Below are positions 1 through 9,215 of a stretch of DNA of 64,000 bases, piece after piece. Under the pieces are notes generated by a model, which worked only from the letters and a program-made list of their open reading frames with translations, searched no databases and was not told the origin of the DNA. The first letter of the stretch is position 1. The number at the start of each line of letters is the position of its first letter. Source of the DNA: Anaerolineae bacterium (GTDB lineage: Bacteria > Chloroflexota > Anaerolineae > 4572-78 > J111); the NCBI GenBank assembly GCA_023382535.1, contig JAHDWA010000043.1, positions 1 through 64,000 on the forward strand, given 5' to 3'. A program made the translations under genes and the position numbers.

Positions 1-61
1 GCCTAGCCTGGCTTCGGTAATGCCTTATTTTTGTTTTTAATGACAGTAGTTGAACCCCTGG

Positions 62-1327
62 ATGTCTATGACTACTCAATTTTTAACCCCCCAAGAACTT
101 GATCGCCTTTTAGCCGCTCCATTATCATCAGAACCAGCCCCAGCCGGGCTAAATTCTCCCATTCTCGGTCTTTTAGCCGCGACCAAGCGGGAGTTGTTGG
201 CCGAAATAATGACGGAGCATCATTATCCCCCTGGCGCCGTCATTATTAAAGAAGGCGATGCCGGCGATGCGATGGGCGTTATCCGGGCGGGGCGGGTGGT
301 GGTCGTAAAAGGTAACTTAAATTCGCCGACCATTCTCGGGTACCGAGGCGTGGGTGAAATTATCGGGGAGATGGCTCTGTTAGAAAACAAACCGCGCTCT
401 GCCTCGGTTATAGCCGTAGAAGATTTATATCTTTTAAGAATTGGCCGCGACGATTTCCAGGCCTTGCGGGATGGCAGCTCCGGCTTTGAAATGAGCATTT
501 CCCAGGCGCTGAGTGCCCGCCTGCGCGCTGCCGACGAAGCTCGGAGCGAGAGTTTATTGACCGAGAAATCTCTTTCCCGGCAGATCTCGGAACTGCAGAC
601 GGAAAAGGAACAGTTGCTTGAATTGCAGCGGTTGCGTGAGAAAAGCAGTGATTTCCTTGTGCATGATCTGCGCAGTCCGCTCAGCCTCTTGGCTGGCGCC
701 ATCAACGTGCTGGAGATGGTGTTGCCAGAAGATATTTTGCAGGCTAACCGGCAGATTTTTGAGGTGGCCAATATCAACTGTCAACGGATGAAACGGATGA
801 TCGACTCCTTACTAGATAGTGCCCGGCTGGAAGATGGTGAAACGCAATTATGCCTCACCTCGATCAATTTGCCAGATCTAATAAAAAACGTGATGGACAG
901 AATGACCAGCCTGAGGCAAAGTAAAAACCTTACCTGGAATATTATTCTGCCGGCTGAACTATCGTTGATAAAAGCCGATGAGGAAAAAATTGACCGCGTT
1001 CTAAGTAATTTGATAGATAATGCGCTTAAATTTACTCCAAGCGGAGGGCAGGTTACTATCACGGTTGAAGTTCAAGATGAACAAGTTTTGGTTAGTCTGG
1101 CCAATACCGGGCCAATAATTCCTCCGGAGGATCGGGAACGTATCTTTGATCGTTTTACTCAAATTTCTGGAACTAGCCTAAGAACGCGCGGCTCTGGATT
1201 GGGGCTGGCCTTCTGTCGTCTGGCCGTAGAAGCGCATGGCGGCCAAATTTGGGTTGAGCCTGGCGAAGATGGCGATGGCAATCGTTTTGTGTTCAGTCTG
1301 CCCCTTTCGACTCAATCCCCCTCCTGA
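62..1327 (+). CDS. Soluble sensor histidine kinase with cyclic-nucleotide-binding domain
   Basis: Predicted cytoplasmic two-component kinase; no membrane segment is seen. An N-terminal cNMP-binding/Crp-like beta-barrel (about residues 45-150, with the GEIIGEMALLENKPRSASV phosphate-binding cassette pattern) is followed by a helical linker, a HisKA domain with the phospho-acceptor His at residue 201 (FLVHDLRSPLS) and an HATPase_c domain with N box (NLIDNALKFTP) and G boxes (ANTGP, GSGLGLAF). The family autophosphorylates on His and passes the phosphate to a response regulator; none is adjacent, so it is an orphan here. Starts at ATG 62 or 68; an in-frame TTG at 50 is possible. No good Shine-Dalgarno site is visible. 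The ligand could be cAMP or c-di-GMP, which cannot be told from sequence. Confidence 0.88.
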   Translation: MSMTTQFLTPQELDRLLAAPLSSEPAPAGLNSPILGLLAATKRELLAEIMTEHHYPPGAVIIKEGDAGDAMGVIRAGRVVVVKGNLNSPTILGYRGVGEIIGEMALLENKPRSASVIAVEDLYLLRIGRDDFQALRDGSSGFEMSISQALSARLRAADEARSESLLTEKSLSRQISELQTEKEQLLELQRLREKSSDFLVHDLRSPLSLLAGAINVLEMVLPEDILQANRQIFEVANINCQRMKRMIDSLLDSARLEDGETQLCLTSINLPDLIKNVMDRMTSLRQSKNLTWNIILPAELSLIKADEEKIDRVLSNLIDNALKFTPSGGQVTITVEVQDEQVLVSLANTGPIIPPEDRERIFDRFTQISGTSLRTRGSGLGLAFCRLAVEAHGGQIWVEPGEDGDGNRFVFSLPLSTQSPS

Positions 1328-1341
1328 AGAGTTAACCGCTG

Positions 1342-2601
1342 TCAATGACGCTGGAGAATAACCGGTAAGTAAGTGGAGTCAGGGGCCTGAACGATGATGT
1401 TAAAGCTCTTCTGACCGATGAGAGCACCCCCGCTGCCGGTGTGACCCTTGTCGTTAATGGCAATAGTGGCGCTGTCCACGCCAAAGAAACCGGTCTGGCT
1501 GCGATAGATCAGGGCGGGGGTAAAGGCCAGCGAGGTATTGATTTGCCCCAGCGTGCCTGTGGCTGTGACCGTAGGGCTGCCGTTGCCGCTGATTTGACCC
1601 CCCATCAAGCCGCCGGGCGCGGTAGACGTCAGGGTCAAAGTACCGTTATTGGCGGTTAGGGTCATCATGACATTCTGGCCGCCTGCGTCTATATCCATTA
1701 AGCCAAGATTGTCAATCACCAGAGGGGTCTTGCCGGCAGCAGTACGGTTGGGCAGCGCTGCGTTGGTAATGACCGAGATGTGCGACAATTTGACAATAGC
1801 TTTAGCCGAACCCGTGTTGTCCCCAAAGAAAGTAAAGTTGGGGGTTTCGTAAACATCGGGGGAACCGTTGAAAGCGGTATAATCGCGCAGACTGCCGCTC
1901 AGAATTTCGGTACTGCCGACCGCCAGGCTGTAAGCGCCGCCCAAAACCCGCAGTTCATAGGGAATGAGGCCGGCAGTAGTGTTAAAGCTGGCGCTCTCAC
2001 CGTGAGTGAAAAGCGTGTTCGAATTGGGCGGTGGTTCCGCCGCGCCGCCGTTCTGCGCCCAAATCTGATCGGTCCAGAAGCCCAGTTCAATTCCCCGCTG
2101 GCCATCGCTGCTGATGGCAATCACGTTGAATCCTGCCCGGTCGCCGATGCCATCGCCGTTTCTATCACTTGAAGCAACGGGGTGGGCTTCGCCGATGACT
2201 TGGACCGAAAAGCGCAGAGTGTAGCCGGTGACGCGATTGAGGATGGGGAAGGAGGCTGGGACGGGAACCAGAGGTGGAATAGCGTTAGCATAGCCCGCTT
2301 GAGTCGTCGTAGCCGTAAAGGTGTTGAGCGTGGTGATGCCTCCGGCCCAGGTATTGCTCGCCTGCCCTAGCGGGAGATAAAAGAAACCCTGTGTATCCGG
2401 CGTGCCGCCCAACACCCCGTCGTACAAGACCTGGGTCAAGCCCACTATCGGCGCGTCATTGCGGGCTATCGTCTGAATGTTTGCGGCATGGGCCGGATAA
2501 GGCCAGGCCCTCAGACTGGCCATCAGAATAGCGGCTAATAAAATCAAACAAATTAACAAAACATAACGGCGCGTATGGCCACTAGATAGAGTAGAGAGCA
2601 T
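1342..2601 (-). CDS. Secreted protein with C-terminal YLPVIL tag
   Basis: Predicted extracellular protein of 419 residues. The start at 2601 has a GGAG site 6 nt upstream and gives a clean signal peptide (basic SGHTRRY, then a long hydrophobic stretch, cleavage near AHA-AN). The body is rich in Gly, Thr, Asn and small residues and looks like an all-beta adhesin or choice-of-anchor type domain; a Ca-loop-like DRNGDGIGD lies near residue 160. The last residues, STYLPVILQRH, resemble the C-terminus of the S8 protease at 39011 (VVYFPLILKQ). Function unknown; a cell-surface role is inferred from the signal peptide and tail. An upstream in-frame start at 2637 would add 12 residues and spoil the signal peptide. 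Confidence 0.75.
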   Translation of the reverse strand: MLSTLSSGHTRRYVLLICLILLAAILMASLRAWPYPAHAANIQTIARNDAPIVGLTQVLYDGVLGGTPDTQGFFYLPLGQASNTWAGGITTLNTFTATTTQAGYANAIPPLVPVPASFPILNRVTGYTLRFSVQVIGEAHPVASSDRNGDGIGDRAGFNVIAISSDGQRGIELGFWTDQIWAQNGGAAEPPPNSNTLFTHGESASFNTTAGLIPYELRVLGGAYSLAVGSTEILSGSLRDYTAFNGSPDVYETPNFTFFGDNTGSAKAIVKLSHISVITNAALPNRTAAGKTPLVIDNLGLMDIDAGGQNVMMTLTANNGTLTLTSTAPGGLMGGQISGNGSPTVTATGTLGQINTSLAFTPALIYRSQTGFFGVDSATIAINDKGHTGSGGALIGQKSFNIIVQAPDSTYLPVILQRH

Positions 2602-2690
2602 TACTTCTCCAGCCAGATTTGTAAAGGCGCATACCATAATAACATGTCAAAGTTTGAACTTTGTTTGAGTCTTGAATCCTTGAACAGACA

Positions 2691-3479
2691 ATGACCGTCG
2701 AGCGCAGCCTGAACCAACTCTTTGCTAACGTCTGGCGGCTGGTTGCCCCCAACCCCTCGCCGATGACCGGGCCGGGGACAAATACCTACCTGGTCGGCGG
2801 GCGGCGGCTGGTGATTATTGACCCTGGCCCCGAAAACGAAACTCACCGGGAAAGCATTATCGCCGCCCTGCAAACCCTCCAGGCCGAAGCAGAGGCGATT
2901 GTTGTCACTCACCCCCACTCCGACCACAGCGGCGGCGCAGCAACGCTGGCCCACCGGCTGAAGGTCCCCCTCCTCAGCTTCGGCCATCCTCTGCAACCTG
3001 ACGACAAAATCAACCTCGATGATTCCCCACCTTCATCCTTCATCCTTCATCCTTCAGCCTTAACTGTCCTACACACCCCCGGCCACATCTTCGCCCACAT
3101 ATGTTTGTGGCTGGCCGCGCCGCGCCTGCTCTTTGCCGGAGATTTGGTCGCCGGGGAAGGCACGGTCTTGATTATTCCGCCGGATGGAGACATGGCGGCT
3201 TACCTTGACTCGCTGCGGGCGATGCTGGCCCTGGCTCCGGCAGCGATCCTGCCCGGTCACGGCCCGGTCATCCCCGACCCCGCCCGTCTGCTGCAAGCAT
3301 ACATTGACCACCGGCTGCAGCGCGAGCAGCAGGTTCTTCACTGGCTGGCCCAGGGCTATACCACTGCCGCCGAGATTGCCGCCCGGATTTACGCCGACCG
3401 GCCTGAGGCGTTGGACATCGCCACCCTGCAAGTCGAGGCGCATCTGGAGAAGCTGAGAAGAGAAGGCAGAGAATTGTGA
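2691..3479 (+). CDS. MBL-fold metallo-hydrolase (LACTB2-like)
   Basis: Metallo-beta-lactamase superfamily hydrolase of 262 residues. It has the metal-binding signature THPHSDHSGG, a second histidine in HTPGH, the aspartate in FAGDLVAGEG and the late histidine in LPGHGPVI. The C-terminal region (from about residue 190) is a helical winged-helix-like domain as in LACTB2/glyoxalase-II-like nucleases. The family includes RNases and thioesterases, so the substrate is open. A heptanucleotide array (TTCATCC, three exact copies plus TTCAGCC, 3032-3059) lies inside the gene and encodes PSSFILHPSA between the metal-binding blocks without breaking the frame. It is transcribed divergently from the secreted-protein gene at 2601. 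No clear Shine-Dalgarno site. Confidence 0.85.
   Translation: MTVERSLNQLFANVWRLVAPNPSPMTGPGTNTYLVGGRRLVIIDPGPENETHRESIIAALQTLQAEAEAIVVTHPHSDHSGGAATLAHRLKVPLLSFGHPLQPDDKINLDDSPPSSFILHPSALTVLHTPGHIFAHICLWLAAPRLLFAGDLVAGEGTVLIIPPDGDMAAYLDSLRAMLALAPAAILPGHGPVIPDPARLLQAYIDHRLQREQQVLHWLAQGYTTAAEIAARIYADRPEALDIATLQVEAHLEKLRREGREL
3032..3059. repeat. Intragenic 7-nt microsatellite
   Basis: Three exact TTCATCC units at 3032-3052 followed by a variant unit TTCAGCC at 3053-3059, within the MBL-fold hydrolase gene. Confidence 0.9.
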
Positions 3480-3568
3480 ATAGTAAATTGTCAATTGTGA
3501 ATTGTTAACGAAATGTTTATAGACCGTTCACAATTCAATTCATTGTTCATCCTTCGCAATTAATTGGC

Positions 3569-6322
3569 TTACTGGGCCGGCGGCGGCTGCGGGGGGATGC
3601 TGACCGGGACGGTGAAGACTTGGGCAGCAGAATCGAGCAGGAGGGCCGGCGTCGGCGCGGGTGGGGTGCCGGCAGGGGCAACAGGGATGGTGAGGGCCAG
3701 GGTTGCGGTGAGCGCGGGAGTGGGGGTAAAGGGGGGAGTCGTCACCGGAGTGCGGGCGGCGATTGAGTCAGGCGGATTGTCCACCAGAATGAGGGCGCGG
3801 TCGTCGGTGAAACCGCCCAGTTGGTCAAACACGACCAGCCGCAGGGTGTACGGCCCGTTTTCGAGCTGGCGGGTGTCGAGCGTTCCCAGCAGGCTTCTCC
3901 GCATCGTCTGGGTAATAGCGCCCTGAATGACGATAAAGCTCTCCGGTGTTGTCCCCAGCCCTAACTCCAACTGGTAATGTGAAAATTTCGGGGCTACCGC
4001 CGACCCTTCCAGCCGGACCGCCCCGCGCACGGCCTGCCCGTCTGCCGGCGCGCTGAGCCGGGCCAGCAGGTGGGCCGATGGGCAGTACTCCGTGGGCGGC
4101 TGGGGGAAACCGTGGCTCATAGCCCACTCCCGACCATCGGGTGGAAAGACCTGGTAATAGCGCCGCTCGATGTTGGCCCGGCAGTATTCATTAACCATCA
4201 GGCCGCTGGGCCGGTCAATCTCGACCAGTTGGTGCATATCGTGTTCCGGGCCGAGCGGCGGCTGATCCTGGGCAAAAATTTCAATCCGGCGCTGCGGGCA
4301 CACCTCGCTGGGCAGGGTGCCAGAGTCGGCGCAAACCTCGATTTCGACAATGCCGGGCGGGCGGCTAAAGCGGTGGACCGGCTGCCCGTCATGCGCCTGC
4401 TCCATAAAGTTGTGCCAGATCGGGGCAGCGCCGCTCGCCCCGCCGACGTTGTTCATCGGCGTGTTGTCGGCGTTGCCGACCCACACCCCGGCGATGACAT
4501 CGGGAGTGTAGCCTATGGCCAGGTTGTCCCGAAAATCGTTGCTGGTGCCGGTTTTGACGGCGGCGGGCCGGGTAAGTTTTAAGGGGCTGTTGGGGCCAAA
4601 GCCGGAGATGCGCGTCTCGTTGTCGGCCAAAATGTCGGTAATCAGGTAGGCATGTTCGCGCCGCAAGACCGCCCGAGGCTGGGGCCGGATTGGCTCGATC
4701 TCCCGGCCAAAGGCGTCGGTGATTTTCAGAATGGCGGTCGGCGGGACAAGAACGCCGCCGTTGGCCATCGCCTGGTACGCGCCGGTCATTTCCAACAGGG
4801 AAACCTCGCCGCTGCCAAGGGTCAGCGACAGGCCGTATTGATCCCCGGTGAGGGTAGTTATACCCAAACGGGCGGCCATCTCCTTCAGCCGCGCCAGGCC
4901 GACCTGCTCCAGCGCTTTGACCGCCGGGATGTTGTACGAATTGGCCAGGGCCGCGCGAACGGACACCGGCCCGCGAAATTGAAGGTCCACATTTTGGGGC
5001 CGGTAGATTTGACCGGCAAAATCGGGATACTCGACGGGTGTGTCCATCAGCAAGGTGCTGGGTGTCCAGTTGAGCGCCTCAAAGGCGGCCAGGTAGGTCA
5101 GCGGCTTCATGGTCGAGCCGGGCTGGCGTGGGCTGAGGACAATATTGACCTGGCCGTCAATGGTTTTGTCCCGGTAATTGCTGCTGCCTACCAGGGCCAG
5201 GATTTGGCCGGTAGAGACATCCAGCGCCACCAGCGCGCCGTTGGTGACGTGCCGGCCGGCCAGGGCGCTAACCTGGGCCTGGACCTCGGCTTCGGCGATG
5301 GCTTGCAGGCGGGGATCGAGGGTGGTTTGCACCCGCAGGCCGGCCTGGTAGAGGTAGGCCGGGGGAATGATCCGCTCCAGCTCCTGGCGCACCAGGGATA
5401 CAAAGTGAGGCGCTTTCATGTTAAAATTCAAGTCGCGCAGAGCCAGCTCCGTCTCATAGGCCGCCTTGGCTTCGGCGTAGGTCAGGTAGCCGGCTTTGAT
5501 CATTAGGTTGAGCACATCGGCCTGGCGAAACTTGGCCCGTTCCGGGTTGATGTAGGGGTCAGTCAGCGCCGGCGATTGGGGCAGCCCGGCCAGCAGGGCC
5601 GCTTCAGGCAGGGTTAGGTCGCGGGCCGATTTGCCAAAATAAGTTTGGGCAGCGGCTTCGATGCCGTAGGCCAGGTTGCCGTAGTAAATCTGGTTAAAGT
5701 AGACTTCCAGGATTTGCTGCTTGGTGTAACGCCGGTTGATTTCGATGGCCAGGACCGCCTCCCTGAGCTTACGGGAGAAGCTCTTTTCGGTGCGTTCTTG
5801 CGGCGTTAAGAAAACGTTGCGGGCCAGTTGTTGGGTAATGGTGCTGGCCCCGGAGACGATCTGGCCCTCGCTGAAGTTGTCGAACGCGGCCCGGGTGATG
5901 GCAATGGGGTCCACGCCGACGTTCAGAAAAAAGTAGCGGTCTTCGGTGGCGATGGTGGCGTTAATGGCGTCGGGCGAAATCTGGCCCAGCGAGACGTCGG
6001 TGCGGCGGCCGCCGCTGGGATCAATGATTTCCCAAAGCAGGTTACCCTCGCGGTCCACAATTTGGGTAGTGGCGAATTGAAAGGAGCGGGCGTGTAACTC
6101 GGCGGCGGAAGGCAACTGCGAGGCGATCCAAAAGTAGGTCACCGACCCGGCCAAAATCGCTCCGCCGCCTAAAACAATGCCTACTGACAGGAAAACCAAC
6201 AAACTCGCCATCCAACGCTGGCGGCGGGCGCGGCGAACCGGCTGCCGCCAGGTCAGGCCGGCCCCGCGCCAGTAACCCGGCGGAGTCAGGTCGGGGGTTC
6301 GTTTCACCCGGTTGGCCTTCAC
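3569..6322 (-). CDS. Class A penicillin-binding protein (transglycosylase/transpeptidase)
   Basis: Bifunctional peptidoglycan synthase of 917 residues, anchored by one N-terminal membrane helix (about residues 38-68). The GT51 transglycosylase shows ATEDRYFF and GASTITQQLARN; the histidine usual after the first motif (EDxxFxxH) is replaced here. The transpeptidase has SxxK (STMK), SxN (SYN) and KTG (VKTGTSNDFRDN). A C-terminal beta-sandwich of the PBP1C type and a Pro/Thr-rich tail follow. It polymerises lipid II and cross-links peptides outside the membrane. The GTG start overlaps the stop of the upstream TPR lipoprotein gene by 4 nt (GTGA), so the two are translationally coupled. Confidence 0.93.
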   Translation of the reverse strand: MKANRVKRTPDLTPPGYWRGAGLTWRQPVRRARRQRWMASLLVFLSVGIVLGGGAILAGSVTYFWIASQLPSAAELHARSFQFATTQIVDREGNLLWEIIDPSGGRRTDVSLGQISPDAINATIATEDRYFFLNVGVDPIAITRAAFDNFSEGQIVSGASTITQQLARNVFLTPQERTEKSFSRKLREAVLAIEINRRYTKQQILEVYFNQIYYGNLAYGIEAAAQTYFGKSARDLTLPEAALLAGLPQSPALTDPYINPERAKFRQADVLNLMIKAGYLTYAEAKAAYETELALRDLNFNMKAPHFVSLVRQELERIIPPAYLYQAGLRVQTTLDPRLQAIAEAEVQAQVSALAGRHVTNGALVALDVSTGQILALVGSSNYRDKTIDGQVNIVLSPRQPGSTMKPLTYLAAFEALNWTPSTLLMDTPVEYPDFAGQIYRPQNVDLQFRGPVSVRAALANSYNIPAVKALEQVGLARLKEMAARLGITTLTGDQYGLSLTLGSGEVSLLEMTGAYQAMANGGVLVPPTAILKITDAFGREIEPIRPQPRAVLRREHAYLITDILADNETRISGFGPNSPLKLTRPAAVKTGTSNDFRDNLAIGYTPDVIAGVWVGNADNTPMNNVGGASGAAPIWHNFMEQAHDGQPVHRFSRPPGIVEIEVCADSGTLPSEVCPQRRIEIFAQDQPPLGPEHDMHQLVEIDRPSGLMVNEYCRANIERRYYQVFPPDGREWAMSHGFPQPPTEYCPSAHLLARLSAPADGQAVRGAVRLEGSAVAPKFSHYQLELGLGTTPESFIVIQGAITQTMRRSLLGTLDTRQLENGPYTLRLVVFDQLGGFTDDRALILVDNPPDSIAARTPVTTPPFTPTPALTATLALTIPVAPAGTPPAPTPALLLDSAAQVFTVPVSIPPQPPPAQ

Positions 6323-7488
6323 GGGCTGCCCAATTCCTGGAGTTGAGCCTCGGCGTCGGAACGCAGGGTGTCGTTCCCCAACTCGAGGACCTTTTGGAAA
6401 TCGGCGGCGGCGGTGGCGAGGTCGCCCTTTAGTTTGTAAGCCAGCCCGCGCTGGTAATAGGCGCTGGCGTTATTCGGGTCGAGGCGCAGGGCCTCGCTGT
6501 AGTCGGCGATGGCCCGGTCGTAGTCGCCCTTGTCGGCGTAAGCGTTGCCGCGATTGTAGTAGGGCCAGGTGGGCGGGTCGTGCTTTAGCTCAATGGCTTT
6601 CGTGTAATCAGCGATAGCCCTATCATAATCGCCCTTCTTACGGTAGGCCAGCCCGCGGTTATTGTAGGGCAGGCTGAGCGGGTAGTACTCCAGTTCAATC
6701 GCTTTGCTGTAATCGGCGATGGCGTGGTCATTACTGCCTTTGTAATAATAAGCGTTGGCCCGGTTGTAGTAGGGCAGGCCGATGGGGTCGTAATTGAGCT
6801 CAATCGCCTTGCTGAAATCCTCGATGGCCTGGGTGTAATCCTGCTGGACATAATAGACGTAGCCGCGATTGTAGTAGGCATCGCTGAGAGGGTCGTAGTT
6901 GAGTTCGATGGCTTTGTTGTAATCGGCCAGGGTCTGAACATAATCCCGCTTGAAGTAATTTTCCTGGGCGCGCTCAAAGTAGGCCAGGGCGTCGGGCAGA
7001 GGGAAAGCCGTGGGAACCGGCGTGTCCGTCGGAACAGGAGGCGGCCCGGAGGTGGGCGTAACGGTGGGTTCAAGGGTTGGCGTGGGGGGAACAGTAATTT
7101 GGAGCGTGATGGACCGCTGGACCGATTGGTTATCGCGTTTAACGGTTAGCTGAACGTCAAACGCGCCGGGGGTGTCGGGCGCTTGATAATTGATACAGCA
7201 AGTGCCCTGACCCGCCAGGATAACGCCGCCGGTGGTGGTCCACTGGTAGGCAAAGGGGTCTGCCTCGCCCAGCACTTTGACCACCGCCACCCGGATGTCG
7301 GCGGTTTCGCCGCCGGGCAGGGTCGTCCGGCTGGCCGATAACTGGCCCACCTGACTTTCGATGGGGATTTCCGGCGCGGGCGCAGGCGTCGCCGCCAGGC
7401 GATTGCACTGGGTCAGGCCCAGGCTGGTTAAGAGAAGGATGATCCAGGGTAAACTTTTGAAGCGATCTCTCGTTTGATGGCTCGTCAT
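6319..7488 (-). CDS. TPR-repeat lipoprotein
   Basis: Predicted lipoprotein of 389 residues: the signal peptide ends in lipobox GLTQC, with lipidated Cys28. An Ig/PKD-like beta domain (about residues 45-130) and a Pro/Thr-rich linker lead into six TPR repeats. The central ones have an unusual 35-residue period with the recurring AIADYSKAIELxYxP pattern; the last ones are canonical 34-residue TPRs. TPRs are protein-docking surfaces. The 4-nt overlap with the downstream penicillin-binding protein suggests a scaffold for cell-wall synthesis at the outer face of the membrane, which is inference. GAGG precedes the ATG by 5 nt. Confidence 0.88.
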   Translation of the reverse strand: MTSHQTRDRFKSLPWIILLLTSLGLTQCNRLAATPAPAPEIPIESQVGQLSASRTTLPGGETADIRVAVVKVLGEADPFAYQWTTTGGVILAGQGTCCINYQAPDTPGAFDVQLTVKRDNQSVQRSITLQITVPPTPTLEPTVTPTSGPPPVPTDTPVPTAFPLPDALAYFERAQENYFKRDYVQTLADYNKAIELNYDPLSDAYYNRGYVYYVQQDYTQAIEDFSKAIELNYDPIGLPYYNRANAYYYKGSNDHAIADYSKAIELEYYPLSLPYNNRGLAYRKKGDYDRAIADYTKAIELKHDPPTWPYYNRGNAYADKGDYDRAIADYSEALRLDPNNASAYYQRGLAYKLKGDLATAAADFQKVLELGNDTLRSDAEAQLQELGSP

Positions 7489-7531
7489 ACTGCCTCGCTT
7501 CTACGGCTCACCAATGATAGGCTTCGGCCCC

Positions 7532-7670
7532 GGCAATGGACCAGAGTTGAAACTCAGGGCTGGTCGCTGAAGTATGCTGAAGCATACTAAAGAGCGAACC
7601 ATTGCCCGGAGTCCGAGTCGGCTTCAGCCGACTTACGGTATCAGCCTGAGATTTCAATCTCAGGCGTAAG
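7532..7670. repeat. Array of nested inverted repeats
   Basis: GGCAATGG (7532-7539) pairs with CCATTGCC (7599-7606). Nested inside are GAGTTGAAACTC (7544-7555) and AGTATGCT-GA-AGCATACT (7571-7588). Next come AGTCGGCT-TC-AGCCGACT (7616-7633) and GCCTGAGATT-TC-AATCTCAGGC (7644-7665), the latter enclosed by CTTACG/CGTAAG (7632-7637 and 7665-7670). The inner hairpins have two-base GA or TC loops. The layout resembles a cluster of REP-like elements. Confidence 0.85.
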
Positions 7671-7775
7671 GTAGGTAGATACTCTTCTCAAATTATAGCA
7701 CGGATGCCATAAATCCTTTATAGTTTACCATAAACAGGAGGGAAATGCATCTGTTCGCTGTGGAGGCGCGTCCAG

Positions 7776-7808
7776 AGACCTGACAGGTTTTCAAAACCTG
7801 TCAGGTCT
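7776..7808. repeat. 33-nt palindrome, copy 1
   Basis: Perfect palindrome with 16-nt arms around one central C. It reads AGACC, arm TGAC, core AGGTTTTCAAAACCT, arm GTCA, GGTCT. It belongs to the same family as 13208-13240 and 33938-33970. Confidence 0.92.
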
Positions 7809-7884
7809 GGCTCAAAGAGACAACTTTTTGAAGATAGATTAAGCAAGATAAATCTGTCTGGCTATGGGGTCTAATTATCATATC

Positions 7885-9207
7885 TTACGAGGCATGAGAG
7901 TTACCCCATTGTTTTAGGGCCTCGCCCAGATCCCCGCTGTAGGGAAGTGTGGTCAAAAGAGAGAAATCCTTAACTACAGTAGAAACAGCTACATCGAGAT
8001 TTGGCAGCATAGGCTGAACAGGAGAGCTTCGCCGCTGGGTGACGAAATCCCCCATTCGCTCTAAGCCTGTGGCAAACCGGCGTAGAGTCGTCCCAATTGC
8101 TTCAGGACTGTTATCAATGCCTATCCATCTGCGTCCTAATTGGGAGGCCACATCTAATGTCGTGCCGGAGCCAGCGAAGCAATCTAATACCAGATCGCCC
8201 GGATTTGAAGACGCCTCAATGATCCGGGCTAAAAGTTCAGGATTTTTTTCAGTCGGATAACCCGTAATCTTAATATTCTGGTTGTGGGCATCGCGAAACT
8301 CTAACCAGATGTCTTGAACCGGGACCCCGCTACTTTCGTCCAGGTAGATCTTTCGGCGCGGGTTTCCATTGGGCGACCAATATATTTCCCCTCTGGCGTC
8401 CATCTCGTCTAGGGTTTTTGGGGGGAACTGCCAATGTTTGCCGGGTGGGGGATTCATTCCTCGCCAGGGCTTTCCCGTTTCGCCGTTTCTTACTCCTGGC
8501 GCGTGAATAGGAACTTTTTTATAACGGCGGCCTGTCTCTGCCTCAACATATTCGTACTCTTTATCGGCTCGCTCAGGCGTCCATTCCTCATAAGACCGAT
8601 GCCAAACATAATTATCAGATTTTGTGTAAAAGAGGATGTAGTCAGCAACGTTGCCATAAGTTTTCCGGGTGTAATTCTTGGGGTTACATTTTTTACGGGT
8701 TATCCAGTTACGGAAGTTGCCCGCACCAAAAACCTCATCCATGATGATCTTTATGTGAAAAGCCATATTCTCATCAAGGTGGACATAAATTGAACCGTCC
8801 GGGGCCAGCAACTCCCTGAGGATGATCAAGCGTTGGCGGATAAACTCGATATAGTGCGCCCCGGCCAGCAGGTCGAGGTAAGCATCAGATTGGGAACGGG
8901 ATTGAAAAATGCTTTTCGTGGCAAAAGGCGGGTCTATATAAACGAGGCGTACCTTCTCCCGAACGGAATCATCATTTAAGAACGAGGCCAAAATGGGCAG
9001 GTTATCGCCATAATAAAGACGGTTTTCACTTTTATCGCTCTGCCACAATATATTAGTTACAGCCGGGGTAGTGGCAAGGATTTCCTCCCTGGCCTGCTTG
9101 CCCTCATAGGATAAGGATACATCAAGCGGTTGTTCCGGCAGACCATTCACCTGGGCCGGGTTGCTATTATTGCCGCTCCATTTTGTTTTTGGTACACCTG
9201 TTGCCAT
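7885..9207 (-). CDS. DNA methyltransferase (N6-adenine/N4-cytosine type)
   Basis: Site-specific DNA methyltransferase of 440 residues. The catalytic motif IV (YIDPPFATK) comes before the AdoMet-binding motif I (LDCFAGSGTTLDVA), which is the beta-class order. The DPPF form suggests N6-adenine methylation. The middle region (about residues 165-320) with many aromatic and basic residues is the likely target-recognition part. It is separated by only 8 nt from the upstream gene at 9216, and the two probably form a type II restriction-modification pair in which this enzyme protects host DNA. The recognition site cannot be read from the sequence. Confidence 0.9.
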   Translation of the reverse strand: MATGVPKTKWSGNNSNPAQVNGLPEQPLDVSLSYEGKQAREEILATTPAVTNILWQSDKSENRLYYGDNLPILASFLNDDSVREKVRLVYIDPPFATKSIFQSRSQSDAYLDLLAGAHYIEFIRQRLIILRELLAPDGSIYVHLDENMAFHIKIIMDEVFGAGNFRNWITRKKCNPKNYTRKTYGNVADYILFYTKSDNYVWHRSYEEWTPERADKEYEYVEAETGRRYKKVPIHAPGVRNGETGKPWRGMNPPPGKHWQFPPKTLDEMDARGEIYWSPNGNPRRKIYLDESSGVPVQDIWLEFRDAHNQNIKITGYPTEKNPELLARIIEASSNPGDLVLDCFAGSGTTLDVASQLGRRWIGIDNSPEAIGTTLRRFATGLERMGDFVTQRRSSPVQPMLPNLDVAVSTVVKDFSLLTTLPYSGDLGEALKQWGNSHAS

Positions 9208-9215
9208 TTCTCTTC

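Larger units (their letters stand above)
7489..7884. other. Gene-free region rich in hairpins
   Basis: About 400 nt between the TPR lipoprotein start (minus strand) and the methyltransferase stop (minus strand). It holds an array of nested inverted repeats (7532-7670) and a 33-nt palindrome (7776-7808). It must also carry the lipoprotein promoter and the methyltransferase terminator. No convincing open reading frame was seen. Confidence 0.7.

Noticed and set aside
4652..5506. Open frame of 284 codons antisense to the penicillin-binding protein
   Set aside because: Overlaps conserved transpeptidase coding sequence.
7776..7808. CRISPR repeat (length 33, palindromic)
   Set aside because: Copies are thousands of bases apart with no spacer array and no cas genes.
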